From a bacterium (GTDB lineage: Bacteria > Patescibacteria > ABY1 > JACQRZ01): a stretch of DNA of 64,000 bases. Both the position numbers and the translations under genes were made by a program. Positions 38,137-47,365 of the stretch are shown piece by piece (position 1 is the first letter of the stretch; every line of letters begins with the position of its first letter). The stretch spans positions 53,329 through 117,328 of the forward strand of contig JAUYIE010000003.1 of the NCBI GenBank assembly GCA_030688365.1. Direction: 5' to 3'. A model generated the notes under the pieces. It saw only the letters and a program-made list of their open reading frames with translations. It made no database searches and had not been told where the DNA came from.

Positions 38137-39552
38137 TTACTGATTTTGTATATTAGATGGTGGTAATGCTACGTGTATGACGGTGTATGATGGCACAGCA
38201 CAGATCAACGCCAATGTCGTTGCCAACATCATACCTCCCGCATGAGTCGTCCATAAAAAATGATCAGTCAAAAATGCAATCAGTATAACGACACCTAATG
38301 AAAACGTCAGTGCTACGCGCACTGCATCAAATACAGATGATATCGCGCGTATACGGATAGTGATCAACCATATATACCCTGCAATAAGAAATATCATCCC
38401 AACTATACCCATCAACCCCAGCTCACTGACAATAAGAATAGGCACCGCGTGGACTGGTTGATAACTATAGTATGGGCGTACAGTATTTGAATTTTTATCT
38501 TTCAAGAAAATCGAATATGTGTATTGCCCTATACCCGTCCCTAAAGGAAACTCTTGCAAAAGCGCACTCATACCCTCCCGCAACGATGATCCCCTTTCAG
38601 ACAATGATCGTTGTTCAAGACGCGTCAGTCCGCCGACACCAAGACGCGTGCTTAATGGCTCCCACAATCCATAACTCATCGTACCAAGAAGGATCACAAC
38701 AAAGATCGTCATGACCGCGTTGATTTTTCCAAATCGTTCGTATGGTATGCGGATACGCGTTCGTAAAAGCGACATCATCACAATCATAGACAGCGACCCC
38801 AGTAACGCCGCAATCCATGCACCGCGAGAAAACGTCAAAATCAATCCACTTACAACGCACGCCCATGCAACCAGCAAACAATATGCCTGCCATTTTTTTC
38901 GGATATACCATGAAAGAGCAATACACAAAAGCACCGCCACCGCAAAATATATACCAAGCATATTGGGATGAGGAAACGTACCATATGCACGCAAAAATCT
39001 ACGTAGAGTACTTTCCACCACAGAATCTCCGAGAACAGATGATGCGTGAGCCGCCATACCAAGCCACGAGTGCGCGTGAATATGTTGTGCTAAAAATTGA
39101 TGCCAAGCCACAACACTCTGTATCATTGCCATACCGACATATGCTGATAACGCCCCACCCAAAGACCATGGAATCATACGCAATGCCCACACGATACACC
39201 CTATTTCCACCAAGCGCAGTATGGCGTACAGCGATACCCATTGTGCCGGCGCCCAAAGTAATGCGATGCAAGACCACATCAAAAGCACACCCCATCCACA
39301 CAACAATAAAAAAAGTGGTAACTTTTCCTGTACCACTGGACGAACGACTGACCACTGTGTTTGTTTATTTGTATACCACCATATAAACGAAATTATGATT
39401 CCCATGACCAAAAAATCAGTACCATACAACCCAATCACCCCGTACTGCCAAACACCTTCTGGACTACCAACAATTGGCGACGAAAAAATATATACAGTCT
39501 GTATGGGAATAAAGAGAAAAAATACGTAAACCAACCATCTCATGATTTGCAT
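38137..39552 (-). CDS. O-antigen ligase/polymerase-like membrane protein (Wzy_C family)
   Basis: This 471-residue protein has about twelve membrane segments and the family features GTFPHPNMLGIYFAV, LTFSRGAWIA, and a large outer loop with ER..SL, PLGTGIGQY and YQPVHAVP before SELGLMG. Members ligate or polymerise polysaccharide chains on the outer face of the membrane. Patescibacteria lack classical LPS, so S-layer or surface glycan polymerisation is more likely here (inference). It overlaps the upstream nucleotidyltransferase gene by 13 bases. Confidence 0.85.
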   Translation of the reverse strand: MQIMRWLVYVFFLFIPIQTVYIFSSPIVGSPEGVWQYGVIGLYGTDFLVMGIIISFIWWYTNKQTQWSVVRPVVQEKLPLFLLLCGWGVLLMWSCIALLWAPAQWVSLYAILRLVEIGCIVWALRMIPWSLGGALSAYVGMAMIQSVVAWHQFLAQHIHAHSWLGMAAHASSVLGDSVVESTLRRFLRAYGTFPHPNMLGIYFAVAVLLCIALSWYIRKKWQAYCLLVAWACVVSGLILTFSRGAWIAALLGSLSMIVMMSLLRTRIRIPYERFGKINAVMTIFVVILLGTMSYGLWEPLSTRLGVGGLTRLEQRSLSERGSSLREGMSALLQEFPLGTGIGQYTYSIFLKDKNSNTVRPYYSYQPVHAVPILIVSELGLMGIVGMIFLIAGYIWLITIRIRAISSVFDAVRVALTFSLGVVILIAFLTDHFLWTTHAGGMMLATTLALICAVPSYTVIHVALPPSNIQNQ

Positions 39553-40520
39553 ATATCAGTACGCTTTATGATTTCCACTCTTTTTATAAACTCCTGCTGT
39601 GTTTGTTCTCGGGTATCATGCGGGTGCATTTTTAACACGTCATCGTTCATGACCACCTGTGTGCCTGTAGAGAGATGTTGTTTCAATGATAGCGGTAATA
39701 TCTTCATTTGAAAACCGTGTGCGAGTTTTTCCAACCAATTACCAAATAATGAAACTATATATTCACTCAATCGTTTGAGTCCTCGTTGCCACCATGCAAG
39801 TTGTATAGTCCTACGAGGGTGTTGAGCTTTGCTAAAATGGAAAGGAATCCATTGTGTTATCCAGGTATTTTTCTTATACCACCGTTCATAATAATCCCCC
39901 GAGTCATAAAGCGGATCATGTTGCGATATCCAATAGACAAATTCTACGTCAACTACATCAGCATGTGGCGCACGTGCAAGTGTAGAACAATCACCGTCGC
40001 GGTCTGAAGTAAAAAAACTTAAGCATAGCGCATTCTTTTTTTCTCGTGTCGCAATGTTTGGACGCTGTCCCAATATCTCCATGACTGTACTGCAAAAAAA
40101 ACGTACGAGCCATATATGGCCATGACGCACAAGAATATGCAAATCAATATCACTTTCATCACGCGCGTTACCAAACGACAAAGAACTACACACGGCCACC
40201 ATGCGCACAAACGGTACCATCGCTAACATACTTCCAAACCTCATCGCCTTTTTATATTTCTTATGCACTGCTTCATATCGCTCAAGTCGAGTATCCACGA
40301 TATGTGATCGTCCCGCAATGGAATATAATCCACGCTGACAGGTTACATATCCTCCAGGAATCAAGACATCATCAATGATCTGCAATACAGTAGCAATATC
40401 AGCCAGTTCCATGGGTGGGCAATAGGCATATTTCTGCACTTCTTCTAAAGTCAAAGGATAATCCGAGATATCAAAATAGTGCAATGTAGCAAGGATAGAT
40501 TGGGGAGCAGACAGAATCAT
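39540..40520 (-). CDS. Winged-helix plus nucleotidyltransferase-fold protein
   Basis: This 326-residue protein has an N-terminal part (about 8-75) resembling a winged-helix domain (YFDISDYPLTLEEVQKYAY, then GLYSIAGR). The Pol-beta-type nucleotidyltransferase signature is SLSFGNARDESDIDLHIL (113-130), with Asp124 and Asp126 as likely metal ligands. The substrate is unknown. The genes overlap by 13 bases with the Wzy-like gene, so it may act in the same surface pathway. It is divergent from the M23 gene. Confidence 0.75.
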   Translation of the reverse strand: MILSAPQSILATLHYFDISDYPLTLEEVQKYAYCPPMELADIATVLQIIDDVLIPGGYVTCQRGLYSIAGRSHIVDTRLERYEAVHKKYKKAMRFGSMLAMVPFVRMVAVCSSLSFGNARDESDIDLHILVRHGHIWLVRFFCSTVMEILGQRPNIATREKKNALCLSFFTSDRDGDCSTLARAPHADVVDVEFVYWISQHDPLYDSGDYYERWYKKNTWITQWIPFHFSKAQHPRRTIQLAWWQRGLKRLSEYIVSLFGNWLEKLAHGFQMKILPLSLKQHLSTGTQVVMNDDVLKMHPHDTREQTQQEFIKRVEIIKRTDICKS

Positions 40521-40537
40521 TGTATAGGGGATTACGA

Positions 40538-40566
40538 TTGACGCGGGACTCTATTACTTGTATACT
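40538..40566 (+). promoter_or_regulatory. Strong sigma70-type promoter of the M23 endopeptidase gene
   Basis: TTGACG (40538-40543) and TATACT (40561-40566) are separated by exactly 17 bases. The expected start of transcription (~40573) is only about 10 bases before an ATG at 40583, which opens the frame discussed under the M23 gene. Confidence 0.75.
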
Positions 40567-40582
40567 ATACATTGTTACGGAA

Positions 40583-40636
40583 ATGGTAAAGAAGCATGCA
40601 GTTATAATTAAAAAACTATATCGCGAGACCATTTAA
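40583..40636 (+). other. ATG-initiated frame that is probably the displaced 5' end of the M23 gene
   Basis: The frame reads MVKKHAVIIKKLYRETI and then stops. The M23 frame (+1) is open from 40608 without any ATG, GTG or TTG until 40731. Removing one A from the AAAAAA run at 40610-40615 would join the two into one 462-codon frame starting at this ATG, just behind the promoter. Confidence 0.55.
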
Positions 40637-40730
40637 ACAACTTTTTTGGGATGCTATTCTTCTTTTTTTAAAATTCCTTTCGCTGGGAAGACGCATCCTT
40701 ATTGGCATAGTAAAAATCATTTTCAGTCCT

Positions 40731-41972
40731 TTGTACTGGATTGCTAAGGTAGTCGCGCATAAGCCGATTACTATTATTTATCGTTCTGTACTGCGTACGC
40801 GTTTCCGATTAGCAGAATTAGATATTCACCTAAAAAATCCTCTCACCTACCCACTGGTCAGCAAAAGTGTCGGCGGCATTGTATTGTTGTTGATCGGGAT
40901 CGGCATTTTTATGTCAAATGTTGATTTTGCCACAGCAGACCCTGATATCACACTTCCACGCAACTTGCTTGTCTCTTATGTTTCCAGTGATTTGGATGCG
41001 ACATATATTGAGGGTACTGATCAAATAATATCGGCAAGTGGTGACAATAATACTGCCAGTGTTAGCGCACGTGCCATACCGGAAACTGGGCAACCAATCA
41101 AAGAGCCCACTGATACCAGCGATATCGCAAACAATTCCGGTTCTCTCATCAAACCGAATATCCCCACCGAAGAAGCTGCAGCAAAATCTGATGACACCAC
41201 GTTCACCTACGTAGTTCAAACAGGCGACACCATTGGCGCCATCGCTCAAAAATTTGAAATTAGTTCACAGACACTTATTTGGGCAAATAATCTTAGTGCA
41301 TCAGGATATATCCGTCCGGGACAAAAATTGGTTGTACTACCAGTTGATGGTATTTTATACAAAGTAAAATCGGGTGATACATTATTACGACTTGCGCGTG
41401 TGTATGGTACTGACGTCCCGTCAGTCGTAGCACAAAATCGACTTACTGGCGCCAATGATATTCATATAGGTGAAACACTTATTTTGCCTGGTGGGGTACC
41501 TCCAACTCCAATAACACCGTCAAGTTCACTCGCATCACGCATCAAAGAAACAGTAACATCAAGTGTAAAACCATCTTCAGCCAGTTCTGCATTAACATCA
41601 GGTATTGGTATGATCTGGCCGACGACAGCACACACCATTTCTCAATATTTTAGCTGGCGACATACAGGCGTTGATATTGCAGGTCCGATTAGCAATACAA
41701 TTTTTGCTGCTCAAGATGGTACTGTACTTCAAGCTGATGCCAGTGGGTATAATGGCGGATATGGAAAAACGATTCTGCTTAGCCATGCAAACGGAATAAA
41801 AACACGCTATGGCCATGCCAGTAAGCTGTTTGTAACAGCAGGACAGCACGTCAAAAAAGGCGAAGCAATCGCCATGGTAGGAAGTACAGGAAGATCTACC
41901 GGTCCCCATCTCCACTTTGAAGTCATTGTTAATGGTACAAGAGTCAATCCATTTAACTACATCCACCGCTAA
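40731..41972 (+). CDS. LysM and M23 (lysostaphin-type) peptidoglycan endopeptidase
   Basis: This wall hydrolase acts outside the membrane. From the TTG at 40731 it has 413 residues: a membrane helix (~48-63), a Ser/Thr/Asn-rich stretch, two LysM domains (YVVQTGDTIGAIAQKFEI at ~164, YKVKSGDTLLRLARVYG at ~211) and a C-terminal M23 domain. The zinc motifs are HTGVDIAGP, which matches the usual HxGxD, and HLHFEV near the end. The TTG is doubtful: the same frame continues upstream with plausible membrane-type sequence (KQLFWDAILLFLKFLSLG) to 40608 and appears to have lost its start by a 1-base frameshift. LysM-M23 proteins cleave peptide cross-links during growth or division. Confidence 0.9.
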   Translation: MYWIAKVVAHKPITIIYRSVLRTRFRLAELDIHLKNPLTYPLVSKSVGGIVLLLIGIGIFMSNVDFATADPDITLPRNLLVSYVSSDLDATYIEGTDQIISASGDNNTASVSARAIPETGQPIKEPTDTSDIANNSGSLIKPNIPTEEAAAKSDDTTFTYVVQTGDTIGAIAQKFEISSQTLIWANNLSASGYIRPGQKLVVLPVDGILYKVKSGDTLLRLARVYGTDVPSVVAQNRLTGANDIHIGETLILPGGVPPTPITPSSSLASRIKETVTSSVKPSSASSALTSGIGMIWPTTAHTISQYFSWRHTGVDIAGPISNTIFAAQDGTVLQADASGYNGGYGKTILLSHANGIKTRYGHASKLFVTAGQHVKKGEAIAMVGSTGRSTGPHLHFEVIVNGTRVNPFNYIHR

Positions 41973-41978
41973 TACAAT

Positions 41979-43517
41979 TCATACGTTTACTTTACGATAT
42001 TGTAAACTTTCAGCGACATGAGAGATATCTATAATCTCTGCTTCTTGTAAATCCGCAATCGTTTGCGCCAATTTTATAATCCTATAATACGAACGTGCCG
42101 ACAACTGAAATTGATCAGTCGCTTTTTCTAATAAAGCTTTTACATCAGGAGACAAGTGAATTGCCGTACGTACCATGTCGCTGGTCAGTTCCGCATTGGT
42201 GATGATACCCTTATCTTTATATCGCTCTTCTTGACGGGATCGCGCTCTTTGTACTCGCTGGCGGATTACACTTGATTCTTCAGATGCATTGTCTGCTTGT
42301 AGTTCGCTGGTAGACACTTTTGGCACTTGGACAAACAGATCAATCCTATCCAGCAACGGCCCTGATATTTTTTTCTGATATTTCATAATCATACCCATTG
42401 TGCATGTACATGGAACAGTACTCTCGCCATAATGTCCGCAAGGACAGGGATTTTGAGCAGCCACCAACATACACCGTGCGGGAAATGTTACACTCCCGAT
42501 TGCTCGACTCACTGTAACAATGCCGTCTTCCAGTGGTTGACGCAAAGACTCCAATACAGAGCGTGGAAATTCGGGAAACTCATCCATAAACAACACACCA
42601 CGATGTGCTAAACTGATCTCCCCCGGACGCGGAACACCGCCACCACCAACCATGGATGGTACTGACGAGCTATGGTGAGGACTGCGAAAAGGACGTTGTG
42701 CAATCAACGGCGCATCTGTGCTGACCAACCCTGCTACACTATATAATCGTGTAACATCAAACATTTCATCCTCTGTCATGGATGGCAAAATGCTGGGAAG
42801 CGCGCGGGCAAGCATTGTTTTCCCTGAACCCGGTGAACCGGAAAGCAACACATTATGTCCACCAGCCGCGGCTATCTCAAGAGCTCGTTTTGCGTGGGAT
42901 TGTCCGTGAACGTGGGACATATCAGTAATATATACTGCATGGGGAGCAGACACGGATGGTTCGCGCACAAACGCATCCAAAGAGATGTACCCTTGAATAT
43001 GTAACAGCAAAGTTTTTAGATCGCGGATTGGATATATAGTAATATCTTTGACCAGTGATGCTTCCGTGGCATTGGCCATAGGTACATACACACTGGTAAT
43101 ACCCTTCTGTTGCGCAGACCATGTACTTGCCAGCACTCCTCGTACTGGTCGCACACTACCGTCAAGAGCAAGTTCACCCAAAAAAATACTATGTGAAAGT
43201 TCCTCGCGAGTATATGAAGAAATCGTCTTTCCAAGATCTTCATGCGCCATGACAATACTCAATGCAATAGGAATATCATATGATGGCCCTTCTTTTTTTA
43301 TATCTGCTGGTGCAAGATTGACCGTTACTCTCCCTCGTGGAAAAGGAATATCACTGTTACGAAATGCAGCACGCACTCGTTCACGCGATTCTTGCACTGA
43401 TGTATCCGGTAAGCCAACGATGATAAACAATGCCTGTCCAAATCCGGCATCGCACTCCACGTCCACCAATTCACTTTCAAGTCCGATCAATGCCGCGGAA
43501 CGTACTCGTGCGATCAT
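41979..43517 (-). CDS. comM: ComM/YifB-type Mg-chelatase-like AAA+ ATPase
   Basis: ComM is a hexameric helicase that promotes branch migration during integration of transforming DNA. The 512-residue protein starts MIARVRSAALIGLE, the usual beginning. It has an N-terminal Lon-like fold (PADIKKEGPSYDIPIAL), Walker A GSPGSGKTML, Walker B VLFMDEFPE, the zinc-binding CPCGHYGE plus CTC, and the C-terminal RSYYRIIKLAQTIAD. Length is typical. Its start overlaps lspA by 41 bases. Natural competence is common in Patescibacteria, which fits (inference). Confidence 0.95.
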   Translation of the reverse strand: MIARVRSAALIGLESELVDVECDAGFGQALFIIVGLPDTSVQESRERVRAAFRNSDIPFPRGRVTVNLAPADIKKEGPSYDIPIALSIVMAHEDLGKTISSYTREELSHSIFLGELALDGSVRPVRGVLASTWSAQQKGITSVYVPMANATEASLVKDITIYPIRDLKTLLLHIQGYISLDAFVREPSVSAPHAVYITDMSHVHGQSHAKRALEIAAAGGHNVLLSGSPGSGKTMLARALPSILPSMTEDEMFDVTRLYSVAGLVSTDAPLIAQRPFRSPHHSSSVPSMVGGGGVPRPGEISLAHRGVLFMDEFPEFPRSVLESLRQPLEDGIVTVSRAIGSVTFPARCMLVAAQNPCPCGHYGESTVPCTCTMGMIMKYQKKISGPLLDRIDLFVQVPKVSTSELQADNASEESSVIRQRVQRARSRQEERYKDKGIITNAELTSDMVRTAIHLSPDVKALLEKATDQFQLSARSYYRIIKLAQTIADLQEAEIIDISHVAESLQYRKVNV

Positions 43518-43938
43518 AGAATGTATACAGACAAATAATAATACCTCCTACAATCATAACATCTGCAAGGTTGCAAACAAAGACATGGGCTACACCAATC
43601 CAATCAATCACATGATCTACGCTAATGCGATCAAATATATTTCCTGCGCCTCCCCCAAGTATCAACCCAAAACCAACAGCACGGGTAGGTTGCAATTTCC
43701 TCACTCCCACGACCCACAGACCAATAATTATGAAAATAAAAATACTCACGACTATATATAATGGTAATTCAGACAATCCGGTATGAATCTCTGTCGGTAT
43801 ATACCCAAAAAAAAATGTTTTTCCCCAAAAAAATACTCTCTGTCCATCCAGAAAAGAGAGTATCAAAAACTTTGAAAATCGATCAACGCCAAATGACGCG
43901 ATCATCGCTGTTACAAGAATAAAAAACTGACGATTCAT
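43477..43938 (-). CDS. lspA: Lipoprotein signal peptidase II (divergent)
   Basis: LspA is the aspartic protease that removes signal peptides from diacylated prolipoproteins. The 153-residue protein has four hydrophobic helices and the two catalytic segments GGGAGNIFDR (Asp103) and CNLADVMIVGG (Asp126). The usual N-x-G-A-A-F loop is replaced by EIHTGLSELP, so the N-terminal half is divergent. The C-terminus overlaps comM. With lgt it completes the minimal lipoprotein pathway. Confidence 0.85.
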   Translation of the reverse strand: MNRQFFILVTAMIASFGVDRFSKFLILSFLDGQRVFFWGKTFFFGYIPTEIHTGLSELPLYIVVSIFIFIIIGLWVVGVRKLQPTRAVGFGLILGGGAGNIFDRISVDHVIDWIGVAHVFVCNLADVMIVGGIIICLYTFYDRTSTFRGIDRT

Positions 43939-43942
43939 GATG

Positions 43943-44311
43943 TTATCGTTGTAGTTTCTCTGAACACTCTATACAATAAATGGCCTCGGGTTTCACTTTT
44001 AATCGTGCTGGGTTGATATCCTGGCCACACGATGCACATGCCCCATATGTTCCGTCCTCCAACCGTGCTAAAGCCGCCTTCATCTCCTTTAACCGCGACT
44101 CCAACTCGCGTTCAACGCCAAGATTGCTCTCATATTGCGCAACTTCAGTAGCATTGTCTTCTTCATTTTCACCCAAATCCTCCCATTTCGTATCAAAACC
44201 ACCAGTAACGTGAGGATTTCCTTCACCTAACAAACCTAACTCACCCTCCAATCTATGCTTCTCCGCAAGAATAAATGCTTGTAATTCCTCAAATAATGCT
44301 TTTTCCAACAT
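43943..44311 (-). CDS. DksA/TraR-type zinc-finger protein
   Basis: This 122-residue protein has an N-terminal coiled coil, an acidic stretch (KWEDLGENEEDNATEVA) and a C-terminal C4 finger C92-x2-C95-x17-C113-x2-C116. It ends with KPEAIYCIEC, as in the DksA/TraR family that enters the RNA polymerase secondary channel. Whether it responds to ppGpp is unknown. It begins a minus-strand unit dksA-lspA-comM with gaps of 4 and -41 bases. A hairpin with a short T run precedes it. Confidence 0.88.
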   Translation of the reverse strand: MLEKALFEELQAFILAEKHRLEGELGLLGEGNPHVTGGFDTKWEDLGENEEDNATEVAQYESNLGVERELESRLKEMKAALARLEDGTYGACASCGQDINPARLKVKPEAIYCIECSEKLQR

Positions 44312-45106
44312 ACAAACAAGATGAAAAAATTATATAGATACTACAAAAGGCGCTAACGAGCGCCCCTTTCCAATGAAAGGGATTTTTATTTGTTTTAGCC
44401 CGCGCGCCCTTAACTGTCTACGAATACTATATACCCGCTAAAAAAGCGAGAATAAAGAATTTTAATCGTATCCAGGGCGTGCACTTCCGACATGAGGTAC
44501 ACAGGTTTTTTATCCTCTCATCGGTATGTGCAGAGCGGCAAGCAATCACTCACGACTAGGGATATTCCCTACTCATCAATGATTGCTTGTCACTTCTGTT
44601 TATACCTAACATTTCTCTTTTGTTTTTGTTTTTCGCAAGGACTGTCGGTTTGTCCCGCACAATAAGAGAAGATAAAGCACCGATATTGTTCTCACATATT
44701 GAATGATTATAGTAAATGAAGCCAAGGTCTTGTTTCCTGTTTGAAACAATGCACCAACGAAGCACTCTATCAGTACGTCATTTTTTGTGTTGGGGGACTT
44801 CTTGCTTTTGAATGGTTGCGCTACTTGTTTGGCAAAGTAGAGCAATTTTTAGAAAGAACAATTTTTTTTGAAATATCCATTCAGAAAGTTTACTATGGTT
44901 TTTCAATGCGAGATATAAAAGAACTTACATCACTAATAATACCACAAAATTACCAGACAGTCAAAGCATATACTCATCGATATCACTTATATATGCACTG
45001 CATTTAATTAATTATTTCTTTTCTTTCCAATGAAAGAACGGAGAAAAATACCTCCGCTCTCGCTGTTCTGGCGACGGTAGACCGCTAAAAAGTTATGCAC
45101 AGTAGC
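44312..45106. other. Gene-poor, hairpin-rich stretch, possible structured RNA
   Basis: No convincing gene is seen in 795 bases. Visible structures are an inverted repeat CAAGCAATCA/TGATTGCTTG (44539-44548 and 44580-44589) enclosing the palindrome AGGGATATTCCCT (44558-44570), and a second hairpin near 44490-44525 pairing CCGATGAGAGG with CCTCATGTCGG on the minus strand. Two copies of CTTTCCAATGAAAG occur at 44366-44379 and 45023-45036. A terminator-like hairpin lies near 44350. A minus-strand non-coding RNA ending at 44344 would fit. Weak frames at 44556-44845 (minus) and 44741-45007 (plus) have no family-like sequence. Confidence 0.45.
44344..44364 (-). terminator. Terminator-like hairpin upstream of the DksA-type gene
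   Basis: GGCGCTCGTTAGCGCC on the minus strand forms a 6-pair stem with a CGTT loop, followed by TTTTG. It is placed to end a minus-strand transcript coming from the 44.4-45.1 kb stretch. Confidence 0.55.
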
Positions 45107-47248
45107 TTATAAGTTTTCATCAGTATGAGCCACACGCTTTATAGACAAATTAATACGTCCCATATCATCAATTTCCATGACTTTGACCTTTACTTCTTGA
45201 CCTAATTTGAGTACATCTTCCACCTTTTCGATACGAGTCGGCGCTATCTCGGAAATATGCACCAAACCTTCTTGACGAGGCGCGATTTCTACAAATGCAC
45301 CAAAATTCATAATTCTAGTAACTTTTCCAGTGAATACTTCGCCAACAACCACTTCTTTGGTGAGACGTTTGACCCAATCTACCGCTTGAGCGGCCGCTTC
45401 TTCGTTGTTTGAAGTAATCAGAACTGTCCCATCTTGCTCAATATCAATCTGTACCCCTGTTTCATCAATGATCTGGTTAATCATCTTACCTCCAGGCCCT
45501 ATAACATCGCGAATACGCTCTGGATTGATACGAATACTGATAATACGAGGTGCATACGGTGAAAGATCAGTCCGAGGAGCTTCAATCGCTTTTGACATCT
45601 CTTTTAGAATGAAAATACGAGCATCTTTGCCTTGCTGTAATGTTTTTTCAATCATTTCCATGGTCAAACCCTTTGTTTTTGTGTCAAGTTGTATTGCGGT
45701 AATACCGTCAGCTGTACCGGCTATCTTGAAATCCATACCCCCTTGTCCATCTTCCAAATCCTGTAAATCAGTCAAAATACGATATTCTCCATTGTCATTT
45801 GACGCCATTCCCATGGCAATCCCTGCAACTGGCTTTTTGATTGGTACTCCTGCATCCATAAGAGCAAGCGTTGAACCACAGGTAGAACCCATAGAACTTG
45901 AACCATTTGACCCTAATACTTCAGAAACAACACGTATAGTATAAGGAAAATCCTCTTTTGAAGGTAAAACAGGTAGCAGTGCTTTTTCTGCCAAAGCTCC
46001 ATGACCGATCTCTCGACGACCGGGCCCGCGCATTGGTTTTGCTTCTCCTACACAAAAAGGAGGGAAATTATAATGATGCATATAGCGTTTCTTTCCTGAT
46101 TCTTCCATACCATCAAGCGTTTGCTCATCACCAGGTGAACCAAGTGTCACGATTGAAAGTACCTGCGTTTCACCACGTGAAAAGAGGCCTGAACCATGAA
46201 TACGAGGCAAAATAGCAACTTCAGCACTTATAGGACGTACATCGGTGAGCGATCGCCCATCCACTCGCCATTCATCACGAATAATTGTACGAGAAACTTC
46301 CGCTTCTGCCTCAACTTCTAGTATTTCAAGAGCTTTTCGGCGTTTATCTTTACCGACTTGTTCCTCTTTGAGATATGCATCAAGCTCTTTTTTCAATTGC
46401 ACGAGCAGTGCTTTGCGCTCGGCTTTTGTTTCTTTTGGCACCACACCTTTGATATATCGTGGCAAATGTTCTTTGAGCCAGTTATCTGTCTTTATAATCA
46501 CATCTTCGGTCAGTTCTTCTTCTACTTCTTCTTCTTTTTCTTCAATAAGTGTCATGGAACGCTTTGGTAATCCAATCTCGTCTGCAATTCCTTTTATAAA
46601 AGCACATACAGGACCAAGATGTTTGACTGCAAACTGTATTGCCTCATAACATGTCTGCTCTGACACTTCCTGTGCTCCTGCCTCAATCATGATGACTTTC
46701 TCTCCTGTTCCCGCAACATATAGATCAAGGATGCTTTTTTCTTGTGCTGTATAGGTGGTGTTGATTGTCCACTCGTCACCAACTTTTCCAATACGCAGAC
46801 CACCGATTGGTCCACCCCATGGAATATCAGAAATACTTAACGCAGTTGATGCGGCGATCATAGCAGGTACATCCGGATCATTTTCTCCGTCAATAGAAAG
46901 CACCGTCAATACTACTTGCACGTCATTTTTTATACTTTCATCAAAAAGTGGACGAATCGCGCGATCAATCAACCGCGACGTCAATACTGCTTCATCGGTT
47001 GCGCGCCCCTCACGCTTTATAAAGCGTGAACCTTTGATCTTTCCTGCGGCGTACAATTTTTCCTCATAATCAACCATCAATGGAAAGTAATTGATCCCCG
47101 CACGTGGTTCATTTCCAATAACAACAGTTGCCAATACGGTAGTTTCACCATATTGACATAGTACTGATGCATTTGCTTGTGTTGCGATCTTTCCTGTTTC
47201 TATAAGAAGGCGACGACCGCCTATCTCGGTTTCATAACGATGTATCAT
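45107..47248 (-). CDS. pnp: Polynucleotide phosphorylase
   Basis: PNPase is a phosphate-dependent 3'-5' exoribonuclease. From the ATG at 47248 it has 713 residues; a longer in-frame start at 47299 is less family-like. The order is first RNase PH domain, helical domain, second RNase PH domain (with FPYTIRVVSEVLGSNGSSSM), KH domain (RDVIGPGGKMINQI) and S1 domain (GKVTRIMNFGAFVEI, EGLVHISEI). The rpsO gene lies upstream as in many bacteria, but with a NYN-domain gene between. A strong hairpin lies in its leader. Confidence 0.97.
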   Translation of the reverse strand: MIHRYETEIGGRRLLIETGKIATQANASVLCQYGETTVLATVVIGNEPRAGINYFPLMVDYEEKLYAAGKIKGSRFIKREGRATDEAVLTSRLIDRAIRPLFDESIKNDVQVVLTVLSIDGENDPDVPAMIAASTALSISDIPWGGPIGGLRIGKVGDEWTINTTYTAQEKSILDLYVAGTGEKVIMIEAGAQEVSEQTCYEAIQFAVKHLGPVCAFIKGIADEIGLPKRSMTLIEEKEEEVEEELTEDVIIKTDNWLKEHLPRYIKGVVPKETKAERKALLVQLKKELDAYLKEEQVGKDKRRKALEILEVEAEAEVSRTIIRDEWRVDGRSLTDVRPISAEVAILPRIHGSGLFSRGETQVLSIVTLGSPGDEQTLDGMEESGKKRYMHHYNFPPFCVGEAKPMRGPGRREIGHGALAEKALLPVLPSKEDFPYTIRVVSEVLGSNGSSSMGSTCGSTLALMDAGVPIKKPVAGIAMGMASNDNGEYRILTDLQDLEDGQGGMDFKIAGTADGITAIQLDTKTKGLTMEMIEKTLQQGKDARIFILKEMSKAIEAPRTDLSPYAPRIISIRINPERIRDVIGPGGKMINQIIDETGVQIDIEQDGTVLITSNNEEAAAQAVDWVKRLTKEVVVGEVFTGKVTRIMNFGAFVEIAPRQEGLVHISEIAPTRIEKVEDVLKLGQEVKVKVMEIDDMGRINLSIKRVAHTDENL

Positions 47249-47365
47249 AGGTCTTAGTTTGTATGCTGACCCGACAGATTTTAGATCCCCATAGCGCAAT
47301 ACGATATGGCAGGAATCTACCTATCTGCGGACCAACAAAATAATTAATTATGTTTATGTGTAAAT

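Noticed and set aside
38137..39552. Reading the Wzy-like gene as evidence of lipopolysaccharide
   Set aside because: The family also polymerises or ligates other glycans and no lipid A genes are in the window.
44556..45007. Frames of 69-88 codons on both strands in the 44.3-45.1 kb gap
   Set aside because: No ribosome-binding site and no recognisable sequence; they overlap each other and hairpins. Kept only as part of the gap description.
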